This document shows, piece by piece, positions 1 through 8,746 of a stretch of DNA of 63,590 nucleotides (positions within the stretch are counted from its first letter, which is position 1; every line of letters starts with the position of its first letter). The stretch lies in assembly GCA_022843265.1 (NCBI GenBank), contig JALHNZ010000015.1:1-63590 (forward strand), in the 5' to 3' direction. Below the pieces are notes generated by a model. That model was not told the DNA's origin. It worked only from the letters and a program-made list of their open reading frames with translations, and searched no databases. The translations under genes and the position numbers were made by a program. Source of the stretch: Gemmatimonadaceae bacterium (GTDB lineage: Bacteria; Gemmatimonadota; Gemmatimonadetes; Gemmatimonadales; Gemmatimonadaceae).

Positions 1-1678
1 TCGTTGCCGAGTCGCGTGTACCGCCGCTCAGCAACAACCCGACCGCTACTACCGTGAGCGCGCCAATCACGTTGTGCCACAGGAAACTGATGGACGGTGC
101 ACCAAACGACACGGCCGCTACTGTGGCCATGCCCGTGATCAATCCAACAAACGCACCGAGTGCTCGCGCGCGTGGGATCATGGCCAACAAGAACACGCCA
201 AGAATCGAGCCGTAGAAAAACGAGCCGAAACGGTTCACCACCTCGATCAACGAACCGAGGGTGGCTGCATACGTGGCCACAAAACACGCAAAAAGCCCCC
301 AAACCGCGGTGGAGATCTTCGACACCTTCAGGAAGTGCGCGTCGCTGCCCACGGGTTTGAACCACCGCTGATAGAAGTCCACGACGGTGGCGGTAGACAG
401 TGAATTCAATTCCGCCGCAATGCTCGACATCGCCGCCGCCAGTACGGCCGCGAGGAAGATGCCTGCAAGCCCCACCGGCAGGTGATCGAGCACGAAACGT
501 GGAATGATGTAGTTCACATCGCGCGAGGACTGTCCGGTCACGCTGGCGGCCTTCGCCAGTGCCTCCGTTCGAACCGCCGAGACGCTCGCCTCAGCTGAAC
601 GCACGGCGTCCAGGGCCACCGTCTCTGCAGCACCATCCTTCGCGCCGCGTGCGGTCACGACCTGCCGTGCGGCCGCTTCGCGTTCCGTGCCGGCAGCAAC
701 ATATCGCTGCTCAAGTGCCGCGTACTCTACCGGTGCGCTGGCCCGTACCTGCGATTCATGCGCCGGGTTGTACAGCAGCGGTGGCGACTGGAACATGTAA
801 AACAGGTACACAAGCACACCAACGAGCAGCACGAGCGCCTGCAGCGGAATCTTCCAGTACGCGCTCATGAGCAGCGAACTGCGCGCTTCGTCTACCGAGC
901 GCGCGGTGAGATAGCGCTGCACCTGACTCTGGTCGGTGCCAAAGTACGACAACATGAGGAACGTGCCGCCCAGCACGCCGCTCCAGAACGTGTACGTCTC
1001 GGTAAAGTTGAACGAGAAGTCGAACACCTGCAGACGCCCCGTCGCACCGGCTACACGCAGTGCGTCATCCAGCGGCACCGGCATGCGCAACAGGAGCACC
1101 ACCACGATCGCCGTGAGCGCACCAACAATCACCACCATCTGTTTTACGTCAGCCCAGGTAACCGCCTGCACGCCGCCGAGCACGGTGTAGAGCACCGTGG
1201 GCACACCGATGAGGGCAACAGACCAGGTGAGATCCCAGCCAAACACCGCCGAGAACACCACGGCCGGCGCGGCGATGATGGTGCCGCACGACATGCCGCG
1301 CGACATGAGGAAGAGAAAGCTGGTCAGCGAGCGTGTTTTGGCATCGAAGCGACGTTCGAGATACTCGTACGCCGTATAGACCTTGGCGCCGTGCAGAAAT
1401 GGCACGAGCGTCACGCCGAGGATCACCATCGCGAGCGGCAGTCCAAAGTAGAACTGCACAAAGCGCAGGCCGTCGGTCGCGCCCTGACCGGTGGTGCCGA
1501 TGAGTGTGACGGCTGACAGCTGCGTGGCCATGACCGACAATCCCACCGCCCACCACGGCAGGCTGCGATTGGCGAGGAAATAGCCTTCGATGTTGGTGGT
1601 GTTCTTCGTGCGCCGCAGCCCGTCCCACACCACGTACGTGATGTAGGTGATCAGAATGACCCAGTTGATCCAATGCAT
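1..1678 (-). CDS. Sodium:solute symporter (SSS family), 3' end off window
   Basis: This frame stays open from an ATG at 1678 to the left edge, giving about 559 residues, so only the extreme C-terminus is missing. The translation starts MHWINWVILITYITYVVWDG and continues as a run of hydrophobic helices. It contains the SSS-type core around SVMATQLSAVTLIGTTGQG (TM2 region) and LAAAMSSIAAELNSLST (TM8/9 region), which fits SGLT/SSF transporters. These move sugars, amino acids or organic acids with Na+ across the inner membrane. The substrate cannot be read from the sequence. An Ala/Glu-rich helical insert of roughly 70-80 residues lies between transmembrane segments, encoded at about 510-760. A stop codon sits 3 bases upstream of the ATG in frame, which fixes the start. 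The gene follows a 34-residue ORF with 3 bases between that stop and this start. Confidence 0.88.
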   Translation of the reverse strand, partial: MHWINWVILITYITYVVWDGLRRTKNTTNIEGYFLANRSLPWWAVGLSVMATQLSAVTLIGTTGQGATDGLRFVQFYFGLPLAMVILGVTLVPFLHGAKVYTAYEYLERRFDAKTRSLTSFLFLMSRGMSCGTIIAAPAVVFSAVFGWDLTWSVALIGVPTVLYTVLGGVQAVTWADVKQMVVIVGALTAIVVVLLLRMPVPLDDALRVAGATGRLQVFDFSFNFTETYTFWSGVLGGTFLMLSYFGTDQSQVQRYLTARSVDEARSSLLMSAYWKIPLQALVLLVGVLVYLFYMFQSPPLLYNPAHESQVRASAPVEYAALEQRYVAAGTEREAAARQVVTARGAKDGAAETVALDAVRSAEASVSAVRTEALAKAASVTGQSSRDVNYIIPRFVLDHLPVGLAGIFLAAVLAAAMSSIAAELNSLSTATVVDFYQRWFKPVGSDAHFLKVSKISTAVWGLFACFVATYAATLGSLIEVVNRFGSFFYGSILGVFLLAMIPRARALGAFVGLITGMATVAAVSFGAPSISFLWHNVIGALTVVAVGLLLSGGTRDSAT

Positions 1679-1681
1679 GGA

Positions 1682-1786
1682 CTAACCGGCGTAGCGAGAC
1701 TGGAGCGCCCAGAGCAACAGCAGGGCGATCACTTGCACGGTCATGACCTGGGCAAGTGTGCGTCGAAAGCGGGAGGGTTCGGACAT
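1682..1786 (-). CDS. 34-residue single-pass membrane protein upstream of symporter
   Basis: An ATG at 1786 opens a 34-codon frame ending in TAG at 1682-1684. The product begins MSEPSRFRRTLAQVM, continues with a hydrophobic stretch (VQVIALLLLWAL) and ends QSRYAG. A positively charged N-terminus followed by one helix predicts a single-span inner-membrane protein with its N-terminus inside. Its stop lies 3 bases before the symporter ATG, so translation is probably coupled. No strong Shine-Dalgarno is visible. Tiny hydrophobic subunits accompany several transporters (KdpF is one), so a role as an accessory peptide is an inference. It is too short for most gene callers. The evidence for its being real is its position, its codon use and its membrane-like composition. 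Confidence 0.6.
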   Translation of the reverse strand: MSEPSRFRRTLAQVMTVQVIALLLLWALQSRYAG

Positions 1787-1883
1787 GGGGAGAATGTATC
1801 GTCGGGGCCAGACCGGGCGCGATCGATTTTTCCCTGGCTTTTCAGGCAGATCGAGTGATGTGGCGCGGTGTCAAGGTCTGCCT

Positions 1884-1998
1884 GGTCAGAGGGTTTAGTA
1901 TGTTTCGGTCAGAAAGATTAGTTTGTTGCGGTCAGAAGGTATTGTATAAAGTGGTCAAAAGGTATAGTATATGCTGGTCAGGAGGCCTTGTCGTTACC
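1884..1998. repeat. 23-bp tandem direct repeat array, four clear copies plus one decayed
   Basis: Copies begin at 1884, 1907, 1930 and 1953, exactly 23 bases apart. A degenerate fifth starts at 1976. Every copy starts GGTCA, and most continue with a purine-rich GAAGG and then a TATAGTAT-like core. Copies 3 and 4 match at 18 of 23 positions. The array is markedly AT-rich compared with its surroundings. 23 is not a multiple of 3, so it is not a coding repeat. It lies 57 to 171 bases upstream of the DUF4143 ATPase start. Within it, TTGTTG (1923-1928), a 16-base spacer and TATAAA (1945-1950) could act as a sigma70-type promoter. Confidence 0.85.
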
Positions 1999-2054
1999 GA
2001 GAAGACGGCGTGGCTTGAAAGGGCGTTCCGTAGGCCGCCATGTGGAGACTTAAC

Positions 2055-3347
2055 ATGAAGGAATACAAGACGAGAGTGATTGACGCGGAGCTCGACGAGC
2101 TGCTGCAAAGCCTGCCCGCTCTCGCACTGGAGGGACCAAAGGGCGTAGGAAAGTCAGAGACGTGCCAGCGACGCGCACACACCACGTTCCGGTTGGACGA
2201 GTTGGCGCAGCGCGCGATCGCCGAGGCTGATCCAGCAAACGTGCTTACCGCGCCTCGACCGGTATTGATCGACGAGTGGCAGTACGTACCCGCGATCTGG
2301 GATGCCGTGCGTCGAGCGGTAGATGCCGACCACTCTGCGAACCAGTTCTTGCTTGCCGGTTCAGCGGCACCTGCCAATGCGCCGACACACAGCGGAGCGG
2401 CGCGAATCATTACCGTGCGAATGCGCCCGCTGAGCCTTGCCGAGCGCGAGGTGCCAACACCAACCGTGAGTCTCCAGTCGCTGTTGTTGGGCGAGCGCCC
2501 CGCAATTGCGGGTCAAACAGACATTGGACTGCGAGAGTACGCACATGAAATATGCCGCTCAGGATTTCCCGGCATTCGTCATCTGACGGGAAGGGCACTG
2601 CGGGCACAGCTTGACGGCTATCTGCAGCGCATTGTCGATCGTGATTTCGCGGAGCAAGGGTATGTTGTTCGTCGTCCGGATGCACTTCGGCGATGGCTCA
2701 CGGCGTTCGCGGCGGCCACCGCAACGTGCACGACATTCGAAAAAATCCGAGCCGCTGCTACAAGCGGTGAAGGCAACACGCCAACCAAGCCCACGAGCAA
2801 CAACTATCGAGCGATTCTTGAGCAACTCTGGATACTGGACTCGGTCCCAGGGTGGCTTCCGTCGCGCAATCAGCTTGCGCGGCTTACGCAGTCGCCGAAG
2901 CATCATTTAGCAGATCCGGCGCTGGCTGCGCGCTTACTCGGTGTCGATGAGCGTGCATTGCTCGAGGGCACAACGGCCGCGCAGGCGACTGCGAATGCCT
3001 CACCAACGCCGCGAGACGGCGCGCTCATGGGCCAGCTTTTTGAATCGCTCGTCACGCTTTCGGTTCGAGTCTACGCGCAGCACGCCGAAGCGCGAGTGCG
3101 CCACCTGCGTACGCGCGACGGACGACAAGAAATTGACCTGATCGTGGAGCGCGACGACCAGAAAGTGCTGGCAATCGAAGTGAAGCTGAGCGCGACCGTG
3201 ACGGATGCAGACGTCAAGCACCTGCTGTGGCTGCGTGACCAACTCGGTGCAGACGTGCTCGACCTTGTGATCATCACCACCGGAACACACTGCTATCGCC
3301 GCAAGGACGGCGTGGCGGTGATCCCGGCCGCGCTGCTGGGACCGTAG
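2055..3347 (+). CDS. AAA family ATPase with DUF4143 C-terminal domain
   Basis: The 430-residue protein has a P-loop GPKGVGKS near residue 30 and a Walker B-like VLIDEW near residue 75. Its C-terminal half ends in a PD-(D/E)XK-like fold typical of DUF4143, visible as EIDLIVERDDQ followed by LAIEVKLS. Proteins of this family are widespread, patchily distributed and of unknown substrate; some are suspected to act on DNA or in toxin-like or defence contexts. I chose the ATG at 2055 because GGAG lies 7 bases upstream; an ATG at 2040 would add five residues but lacks a ribosome site. The gene stands alone, between the repeat array and a convergent ABC operon. No partner antitoxin or nuclease is visible next to it. 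Confidence 0.88.
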   Translation: MKEYKTRVIDAELDELLQSLPALALEGPKGVGKSETCQRRAHTTFRLDELAQRAIAEADPANVLTAPRPVLIDEWQYVPAIWDAVRRAVDADHSANQFLLAGSAAPANAPTHSGAARIITVRMRPLSLAEREVPTPTVSLQSLLLGERPAIAGQTDIGLREYAHEICRSGFPGIRHLTGRALRAQLDGYLQRIVDRDFAEQGYVVRRPDALRRWLTAFAAATATCTTFEKIRAAATSGEGNTPTKPTSNNYRAILEQLWILDSVPGWLPSRNQLARLTQSPKHHLADPALAARLLGVDERALLEGTTAAQATANASPTPRDGALMGQLFESLVTLSVRVYAQHAEARVRHLRTRDGRQEIDLIVERDDQKVLAIEVKLSATVTDADVKHLLWLRDQLGADVLDLVIITTGTHCYRRKDGVAVIPAALLGP

Positions 3348-3370
3348 CCACCACGCGAACACGCTGGTTG

Positions 3371-4081
3371 TTAACTCGCCGCCAACGCGATCGTCGCCGC
3401 ATCCGCTACGCGCCCGTCGAACAGATGCACTTCGCGGTCCGCGTGCTGCGTATAGCGTGCATCGTGCGTGACCATGCAGATCGTGGCGCCGTTCTGATGC
3501 AGTTCCTGCAGTAGTCCCATGACCGCTTCGCCATTCTTGGAATCGAGATTTCCCGTGGGCTCGTCGGCGAGCAGAATGGCCGGATCGCCGGCGACCGCGC
3601 GCGCCACCGCCACACGCTGCTGCTGACCGCCAGAGAGCTGAGCAGGGAAATGTTTGGCGCGATGCGTCATGCCCACACGTTCCAGCGCCGACTGCACGCG
3701 GTCACGACGCTCACTCGCGGCCATGTCGCGGTACGTGAGTGGCAACTCCACATTCTCAAATACGGTGAGATCACCAATCAGATTGAATGCCTGAAAGATG
3801 AATCCGATTTGCTGATTACGAACACGCGCGCGATCCATGGGCGCGAGCCGTGCGACTGGCTGCCCATCAATAAAGTACTCGCCAGACGTTGGCGCATCGA
3901 GCAAGCCAAGAATGGAAAGCAAGGTGGTTTTTCCGCAGCCCGACGGACCGGAAATGGCCACGTACTCGCCGCGCTGAATTTCAAAGTGCACATCGGCGAG
4001 CGCATGCGTTTCGACTTCATCCGTATGAAACACTTTCCGGATGTTCTGCATCTGAATGAGCGGTGAAGCTTTGGCGGACAT
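3371..4081 (-). CDS. ABC transporter ATP-binding protein, LolD/MacB type
   Basis: This 236-residue ATPase has a Walker A (GPSGCGKTT, near residue 45), a signature motif (LSGGQQQR) and a Walker B followed by the typical extension (ILLADEPTGNLD), then a switch His in MVTHD. The LADEPTGNLD form is characteristic of the LolD/MacB/FtsE group. These drive MacB-type permeases, which do not pump substrate through the membrane but work mechanically on periplasmic substrates. It is the last gene of a three-gene unit behind a MacA-like adaptor and an ADOP permease, with 36 bases between the adaptor and this gene. Substrate is unknown; candidates are peptides, lipoproteins or antibiotics. Confidence 0.93.
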   Translation of the reverse strand: MSAKASPLIQMQNIRKVFHTDEVETHALADVHFEIQRGEYVAISGPSGCGKTTLLSILGLLDAPTSGEYFIDGQPVARLAPMDRARVRNQQIGFIFQAFNLIGDLTVFENVELPLTYRDMAASERRDRVQSALERVGMTHRAKHFPAQLSGGQQQRVAVARAVAGDPAILLADEPTGNLDSKNGEAVMGLLQELHQNGATICMVTHDARYTQHADREVHLFDGRVADAATIALAAS

Positions 4082-4117
4082 GTCGTGAGTTCTCCGATGT
4101 GAAAAAACGGTGGGCTA

Positions 4118-5362
4118 TCAGCGAATGCGAACGCGATCGGCGGTGGCGAACGCCGACATGTCCGAGAGAATGATGCGATCACCGGGCGCGAGGCCGCGGA
4201 TGATTTCGATCGTGTTGACCGAGTTGCGCCCGAGTTCAACCGGGACACGCGTGGCCGCGTCGCCACCAGCGTCAAGCTTGAACAGGCTCACCATTCCGGT
4301 ACCACCGGTCATGGCAGGACGTCCGCTGAAAATGACGTTCTCAAGTTTTTCGATCTGGATTGTTCCATCCACACTCAGATCGGGCACCGCGCCGGCTGGC
4401 AGCGGTCCTTCGAGGGCCACGTCGATCGTGACACTGCCACTAATCGCGGACGGATCCTTGCGCACGACACGACCCGCGACCGTGCCATTGCGCGTGTCGA
4501 TCATGGCCGGCAATCCGATGGTGACGTCTTTGGCCTGCGATTCGGGTACACGCAACACCGCCTTCAGCTTGCCTGGCTGCACCACCTTGGCGAGTGTGGT
4601 GCCCTCGGGCACCCACTGACCGAGCTGCAGTGTGAGATCCTGCAGCACACCAGTCTCCGGTGCACGCACCTGCAATGAGCGCAGACGTGCGCGCTGATTC
4701 GCGGCGATCGCTTCGAGCTGAACAACCTGCGACGCCTGAACGGAAATCTGTGAATCGATCGCCTGCTTCATGAGATCGAGTCGTTCCTGCTCAATGCGAT
4801 AACGCGTGGTAAACTCCTCAGCCGAGGCTCTTTTGTTGCTCGCTTCAAATCCGGAAATGAGGCGAAGTCTCACCAGCGAGTCTGCGGCCGCGCCTTCCTG
4901 CGTGGCGTTCACAAGCTGGGTGCGCATGCTCGCCACGGTGCCCTCCTGCGTGAGCAACTGGCTGCGCAGGTTGGTGCGCAAGTTGAGCAGATCAATCTGC
5001 GCCTGACGCACCTGCTGCTCGGCCTGCATCGTCTGAATCTGCAGGTCAGGATTGGACAGTTCGAGTAGAATCTGATCGGCCGATACCTCGCGACCTGATT
5101 CCGAGTTCAGTCGTTCCACGCGAGCGGAAGCCTGCGCCGTGATCCAGCGAATCTGCTCGGGTACGAGCGTACCCGGACCGCGCACTTCACGCACCACATC
5201 GCCGCGACGTACGGAGTCAATGAGAACGGCCGCACGTTCCACCGTTGGAGCGGCGGGCTCAAGTTTGCTTAACAGTGCCGTGCTAACCGCCACGAGCAGT
5301 ACGGATCCGCCAATGATATACGCCTTGCGATTGGATTTCTGCGGCGTGCGAACAATATCCAT
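4118..5362 (-). CDS. Periplasmic adaptor protein, HlyD/MacA-like
   Basis: The 414-residue protein has one N-terminal membrane anchor (about residues 14-32). A lipoyl-like half follows, then a long alpha-helical hairpin rich in Gln and Arg (about 110-220), the second lipoyl half and beta-barrel domains ending in a DRVRIR tail. This is the layout of membrane-fusion proteins that link an inner-membrane permease to an outer-membrane channel. The start ATG overlaps the stop of the upstream permease by one base (TGATG), which predicts translational coupling. An outer-membrane TolC-like factor is not encoded nearby. Confidence 0.9.
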   Translation of the reverse strand: MDIVRTPQKSNRKAYIIGGSVLLVAVSTALLSKLEPAAPTVERAAVLIDSVRRGDVVREVRGPGTLVPEQIRWITAQASARVERLNSESGREVSADQILLELSNPDLQIQTMQAEQQVRQAQIDLLNLRTNLRSQLLTQEGTVASMRTQLVNATQEGAAADSLVRLRLISGFEASNKRASAEEFTTRYRIEQERLDLMKQAIDSQISVQASQVVQLEAIAANQRARLRSLQVRAPETGVLQDLTLQLGQWVPEGTTLAKVVQPGKLKAVLRVPESQAKDVTIGLPAMIDTRNGTVAGRVVRKDPSAISGSVTIDVALEGPLPAGAVPDLSVDGTIQIEKLENVIFSGRPAMTGGTGMVSLFKLDAGGDAATRVPVELGRNSVNTIEIIRGLAPGDRIILSDMSAFATADRVRIR

Positions 5363-7863
5363 CAGTCGTACCGGAGAGCGTGCATGGGATCAACGGCCGC
5401 GGCGCGGCGCGCGGGCAAATAGCCGGCGGTGAGGGCGATGGCGGCGAGCAACAGAATCGACAGTGCAAACACGATCGGATCGTGTCCTTCAAGGCCGTAC
5501 AACAGCGACTGTGCAGCGCGGCCAAGTCCGAGTGCGGCGGCCACCCCAACTACTCCGCCGATCACCGTCATGACGCCCACCTGACGCAGAATCATGGTGC
5601 GCACGCGCGCGCCGTTTGCGCCCAGGGCCATGCGTACGCCAATCTCTCGCGTGCGTTGCGCCACGGTATACGCAAGCACGCCGTAAAGTCCCACGCCCGC
5701 CAGCAGGGTGGCGAGCAATGCAAACGACGCCGATAGAATGCTGATCATGCGATCGAGAAAAATGTTCTCTCGGATCTGCTGCGGCATGGTTTTGAGTTCA
5801 CCCACGGGCAGCGTGGGATCGAGCTGCTTCATGACGGTGGGAATCGTGCTCAGCAGCTGTGCGGGCGGTAACGACGTGCGCACATAGAAGTACAAGTCAC
5901 CCGTACGGCGATCCTGTCGCCACGGCGTGAAGAACAGCGGTGGGACGTCGTCTTTCACATCGCTGTACTTGGCGTCTTTCATGAAGCCAACAATGAGAAT
6001 GTTGAGCGAATCGCCACTCTCGCCGCTGCGTCCCATGTACTTGCCGACAACATCGGTGCCGAGGTTGAACTTTTTCGCGAACGCTTCGTTGACAATGGCC
6101 ACACGCGTATCGTTGGCGCCGTCGCTCGTGGTGAACTCCCTTCCCGCAAGCAGCGTCATGCCAAGCGCCGAGAGATAGCCCGCGCCAACGAGATTCATGC
6201 GCGCGTTCGAGTCAATGTCGGGTCCGCTTTCAAAGCCCTGCACGCGAACGTCCGTGCCCCAGTTGCTGCCCGCGAGCAGCGGCACCGATGAGCTGGCAAC
6301 CGCGGTCACACCCGGAATCGCGGCCATCTCTTCTTCGACCCGCGTGAGAAAGAGTGCCGAGCGTGTACTATCGTAGCCATTGCGCGCGGGCGAGAGCGCG
6401 AACGTGACCAGGTTATCCACGTCGGCACCAATCTCCACACGACTGACATTCACCAGGCTTTTGAGGAACAGTCCGGCGCTCACCAGCAACGCCATGGAGA
6501 GTGCGACCTGCGCCGTGACCAGCGCCGTGCGAAAGCGTGACGCGGAGCGTCCGCCGGTCATTTGTGAGGCACCGGCGCGAATGGCGCTGATCAGATCGGC
6601 GCGCGTGCTGTGCAGTGCCGGAAAGAGACCGAATACCAAACCAGTGCCGATGGCCACGACCGCGGCAAACGCAATGACCGACGGCTGCAGCTGGAACTGC
6701 AATGACTCGACCGCCTCGGGGGGCAGCAAAGATGCAATCAGCTTGAGTGTCCAGAACGCGACCAGCAAACTCGCCACACCGCCCAGCAGCGCGAGCACCA
6801 CGGCTTCTGTGAGCAACTGTGTGAGCAGGTGACGGCGGTTGGCACCCAGCGCCAGACGCACGCCCATTTCTGTCGCGCGACTGGCACCGCGTGCCAGCAA
6901 CAGATTTGCGATGTTCGCACACGCGATGAGCAGCACCACTCCGGTAATGCCGAACAGCATGAACAGCGGCGTACGCGCTTCACGGTGAATACTGCTTTGC
7001 CCTTTCTGTCCCGGCTCCAACGTGAGTTGCTTCGCTTTGAAGAGCTGCATGGTCGCGTCGCTCATGCCTTCCTGCAGCGGCGCTTCGACATCGGTAATGA
7101 TTGGCGCGTACACGGTATTCATGGCCGTACGCGCCTGTTCAAGCGAAACGCCTGGTTTAAGACGCGCAAACAGATACACCCAGTAGCTGCGGCGATTTTC
7201 GAAGCCGTTGAATCGCGGTGCGATGTCGCGGCGCATGCTGATCGGCACGTAAATGCCGGGGCGTGATCCGAGCGTGGTGCCTTCAAATCCATCCGGCGTC
7301 ACACCAATGATCTCGAACTGCTTGCCGTTCACATTGATGTTTTCACCGACCGCCGAGGGCGAACCACCAAAACGTTCCTGCCAGACCGCGTGGCTGATCA
7401 CCGCCACAAAGTTCGCGCCATGCGCGCCGTCATCCGCGGGCGCAATCAACCGCCCGAGCGCGGGCTGCACCTGCAGCACACTGAAGTACGAACCCGATAC
7501 GAGCATGCCGTCGCTGATGAACGGTTCGTTGCGCACCGCGAGGTTGGCGCCGAATGCAAAGTGTCCGGCAATCCCTGTGAATACCGTTTGCACGCGTTCG
7601 AGATCGCGCAGCATGGAATAGCTGAATACCACATCACAATCGCCCGCCTGATTGCACGACGTGCTCCCCGGTTTGGGACCGGGCGCCCCCAGATTCACGA
7701 GCTCCTGCGGCGCGGGTACGGGAAGCGGGCGCAGCAGCATCTGATCGAACAGCGAAAAGATGGCCGCATTGGCGCCAATGCCGAGCGCGAGCGAAGCAAT
7801 CGCGATCGTGGTAACGAATGGCGTTTTGCGAAGTGATCGCAACGCCAGTCTGAGATGTCGCAT
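5362..7863 (-). CDS. ADOP-family ABC permease (MacB-like, duplicated)
   Basis: The product (833 residues from the ATG at 7863) starts MRHLRLALRSLRKTPF, followed by a first transmembrane helix with ALGIGANAAIFS. That signature belongs to ADOP permeases, in which two MacB_PCD/FtsX units are fused. The first unit has a large periplasmic domain, three helices near residues 330-450 (VLLIACANIANLLLARG) and a loop. The second repeats the pattern and ends with LTAGYLPARRAAAVDPMHALRYD. The frame is open back to an ATG at 7980, but that 39-residue extension is Pro/Arg-rich and unlike the family. It is the first gene of the permease-adaptor-ATPase unit. It lacks its own ATPase domain, which is the separate gene at 3371. 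Confidence 0.92.
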   Translation of the reverse strand: MRHLRLALRSLRKTPFVTTIAIASLALGIGANAAIFSLFDQMLLRPLPVPAPQELVNLGAPGPKPGSTSCNQAGDCDVVFSYSMLRDLERVQTVFTGIAGHFAFGANLAVRNEPFISDGMLVSGSYFSVLQVQPALGRLIAPADDGAHGANFVAVISHAVWQERFGGSPSAVGENINVNGKQFEIIGVTPDGFEGTTLGSRPGIYVPISMRRDIAPRFNGFENRRSYWVYLFARLKPGVSLEQARTAMNTVYAPIITDVEAPLQEGMSDATMQLFKAKQLTLEPGQKGQSSIHREARTPLFMLFGITGVVLLIACANIANLLLARGASRATEMGVRLALGANRRHLLTQLLTEAVVLALLGGVASLLVAFWTLKLIASLLPPEAVESLQFQLQPSVIAFAAVVAIGTGLVFGLFPALHSTRADLISAIRAGASQMTGGRSASRFRTALVTAQVALSMALLVSAGLFLKSLVNVSRVEIGADVDNLVTFALSPARNGYDSTRSALFLTRVEEEMAAIPGVTAVASSSVPLLAGSNWGTDVRVQGFESGPDIDSNARMNLVGAGYLSALGMTLLAGREFTTSDGANDTRVAIVNEAFAKKFNLGTDVVGKYMGRSGESGDSLNILIVGFMKDAKYSDVKDDVPPLFFTPWRQDRRTGDLYFYVRTSLPPAQLLSTIPTVMKQLDPTLPVGELKTMPQQIRENIFLDRMISILSASFALLATLLAGVGLYGVLAYTVAQRTREIGVRMALGANGARVRTMILRQVGVMTVIGGVVGVAAALGLGRAAQSLLYGLEGHDPIVFALSILLLAAIALTAGYLPARRAAAVDPMHALRYD

Positions 7864-8040
7864 CACGGGGGAGGGTCGAACGGTGGGTTGTTCTCGGGGC
7901 GGACCCTCTTGGGACAACCGGAGGCTGGCCGAGGGTTTGAACACCACGCGAATGCGGACCGTACGAGGGGAAACCGACATCGTTTCGCAGATCGTGCTGG
8001 GTCACATGACCCGGACGCGAACCTGCACAGGGGCATCGGG

Positions 8041-8066
8041 GTTCAATTATTGTTCAACCAGTTCAC
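8041..8066. promoter_or_regulatory. Short GTTCAA direct repeats in a divergent promoter region
   Basis: GTTCAA occurs at 8041 and 8052 and GTTCAC at 8061, so the copies are 11 and 9 bases apart. They lie in a small AT-rich patch between the ADOP operon (-) and the DUF2911 gene (+). A regulator binding on one helix face is possible. The motif is short and could be chance. The rest of the 7864-8114 interval shows no gene. Confidence 0.25.
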
Positions 8067-8114
8067 GCCACCACCGGCGTGCACGGCCCGACCATCCTCT
8101 TGTCTTTCCTGCCC

Positions 8115-8663
8115 ATGTCTGCTGTGAAATTTGCTGGTCGTGCGGCGATTGCTCTCGCTGCGCTGTCAATCGCCATGCTGTCCGCGTCTTCCGTTGAAGC
8201 CCAGGCTGCGCCCGCTTCGCCGCGCGATTCGGTGAAGACCACGATCGCCGGTGCTGCGCTCAAGGTGGACTACGGCCGTCCGTCCAAGCGTGGTCGCGAA
8301 GTGTTTGGTGGCCTCGAAAAGTGGGGCAATGTGTGGCGTACCGGTGCGAATCAGGCCACACACTTCACCACGTCGCAAACGCTCAACTTCGGCGCCGCGT
8401 CAGTTCCCGCTGGCACCTACACGCTGTACACGCTGCTCGATCAGGGTGGCAAGTGGCAGCTCATTGTGAACAAGCAGACGGGCCAGTGGGGCACGGTGTA
8501 CGACGCCAAGCAGGATCTTGTACGTATCCCGCTCACGGTGGAGCAGACGCCGGCTGTGGTCGAAAAAATGGAAATCACGATCACGCCGGCGGGCGCCGGT
8601 GGGGAACTCGCGATCCTGTGGGACCGCACCAAGGCCAAGGCCGCGTTCACCGTGGCCAAGTAA
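8115..8663 (+). CDS. DUF2911 exported protein
   Basis: The 182-residue protein starts MSAVKFAGRAAIALAALSI and has a Sec signal peptide with a likely cleavage after SVEAQA. The mature part shows the DUF2911 pattern: VDYGRPSKRGREVFGGL, then VWRTGANQATHF and a C-terminal beta-rich domain. DUF2911 proteins are secreted, about this length, and have no assigned function; they are common in Bacteroidota and Gemmatimonadota. An upstream in-frame ATG at 8079 exists but would put 12 extra residues before the signal peptide. It is divergent from the ADOP operon and followed by a hairpin at 8682. Confidence 0.88.
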   Translation: MSAVKFAGRAAIALAALSIAMLSASSVEAQAAPASPRDSVKTTIAGAALKVDYGRPSKRGREVFGGLEKWGNVWRTGANQATHFTTSQTLNFGAASVPAGTYTLYTLLDQGGKWQLIVNKQTGQWGTVYDAKQDLVRIPLTVEQTPAVVEKMEITITPAGAGGELAILWDRTKAKAAFTVAK

Positions 8664-8681
8664 CGACGCATCCTCTTACTG

Positions 8682-8711
8682 TCGCTGGCGTGGCGCAAGT
8701 CGCGCCAGCGA
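8682..8711 (+). terminator. Hairpin downstream of the DUF2911 gene
   Basis: A perfect 9-base inverted repeat, TCGCTGGCG and CGCCAGCGA, flanks a 12-base loop 19 bases after the DUF2911 stop. The loop contains TGGCGC, which can pair alternatively with GCGCCA. There is no T-run, so if it terminates it is not a classical intrinsic terminator. Confidence 0.5.
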
Positions 8712-8746
8712 TGGCTAGACGCGGGGCGTAACAATGGGGTAGGTTG

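Noticed and set aside
1149-1673. 174-residue His-rich frame on the minus strand
   Set aside because: It is a shifted frame inside the symporter; the real frame starts at 1678 and gives clear transmembrane helices.
1756-2058. 100-residue frame running through the 23-bp repeats
   Set aside because: The repeat period is not a multiple of 3, the product has no family features, and it overlaps the ATPase start.
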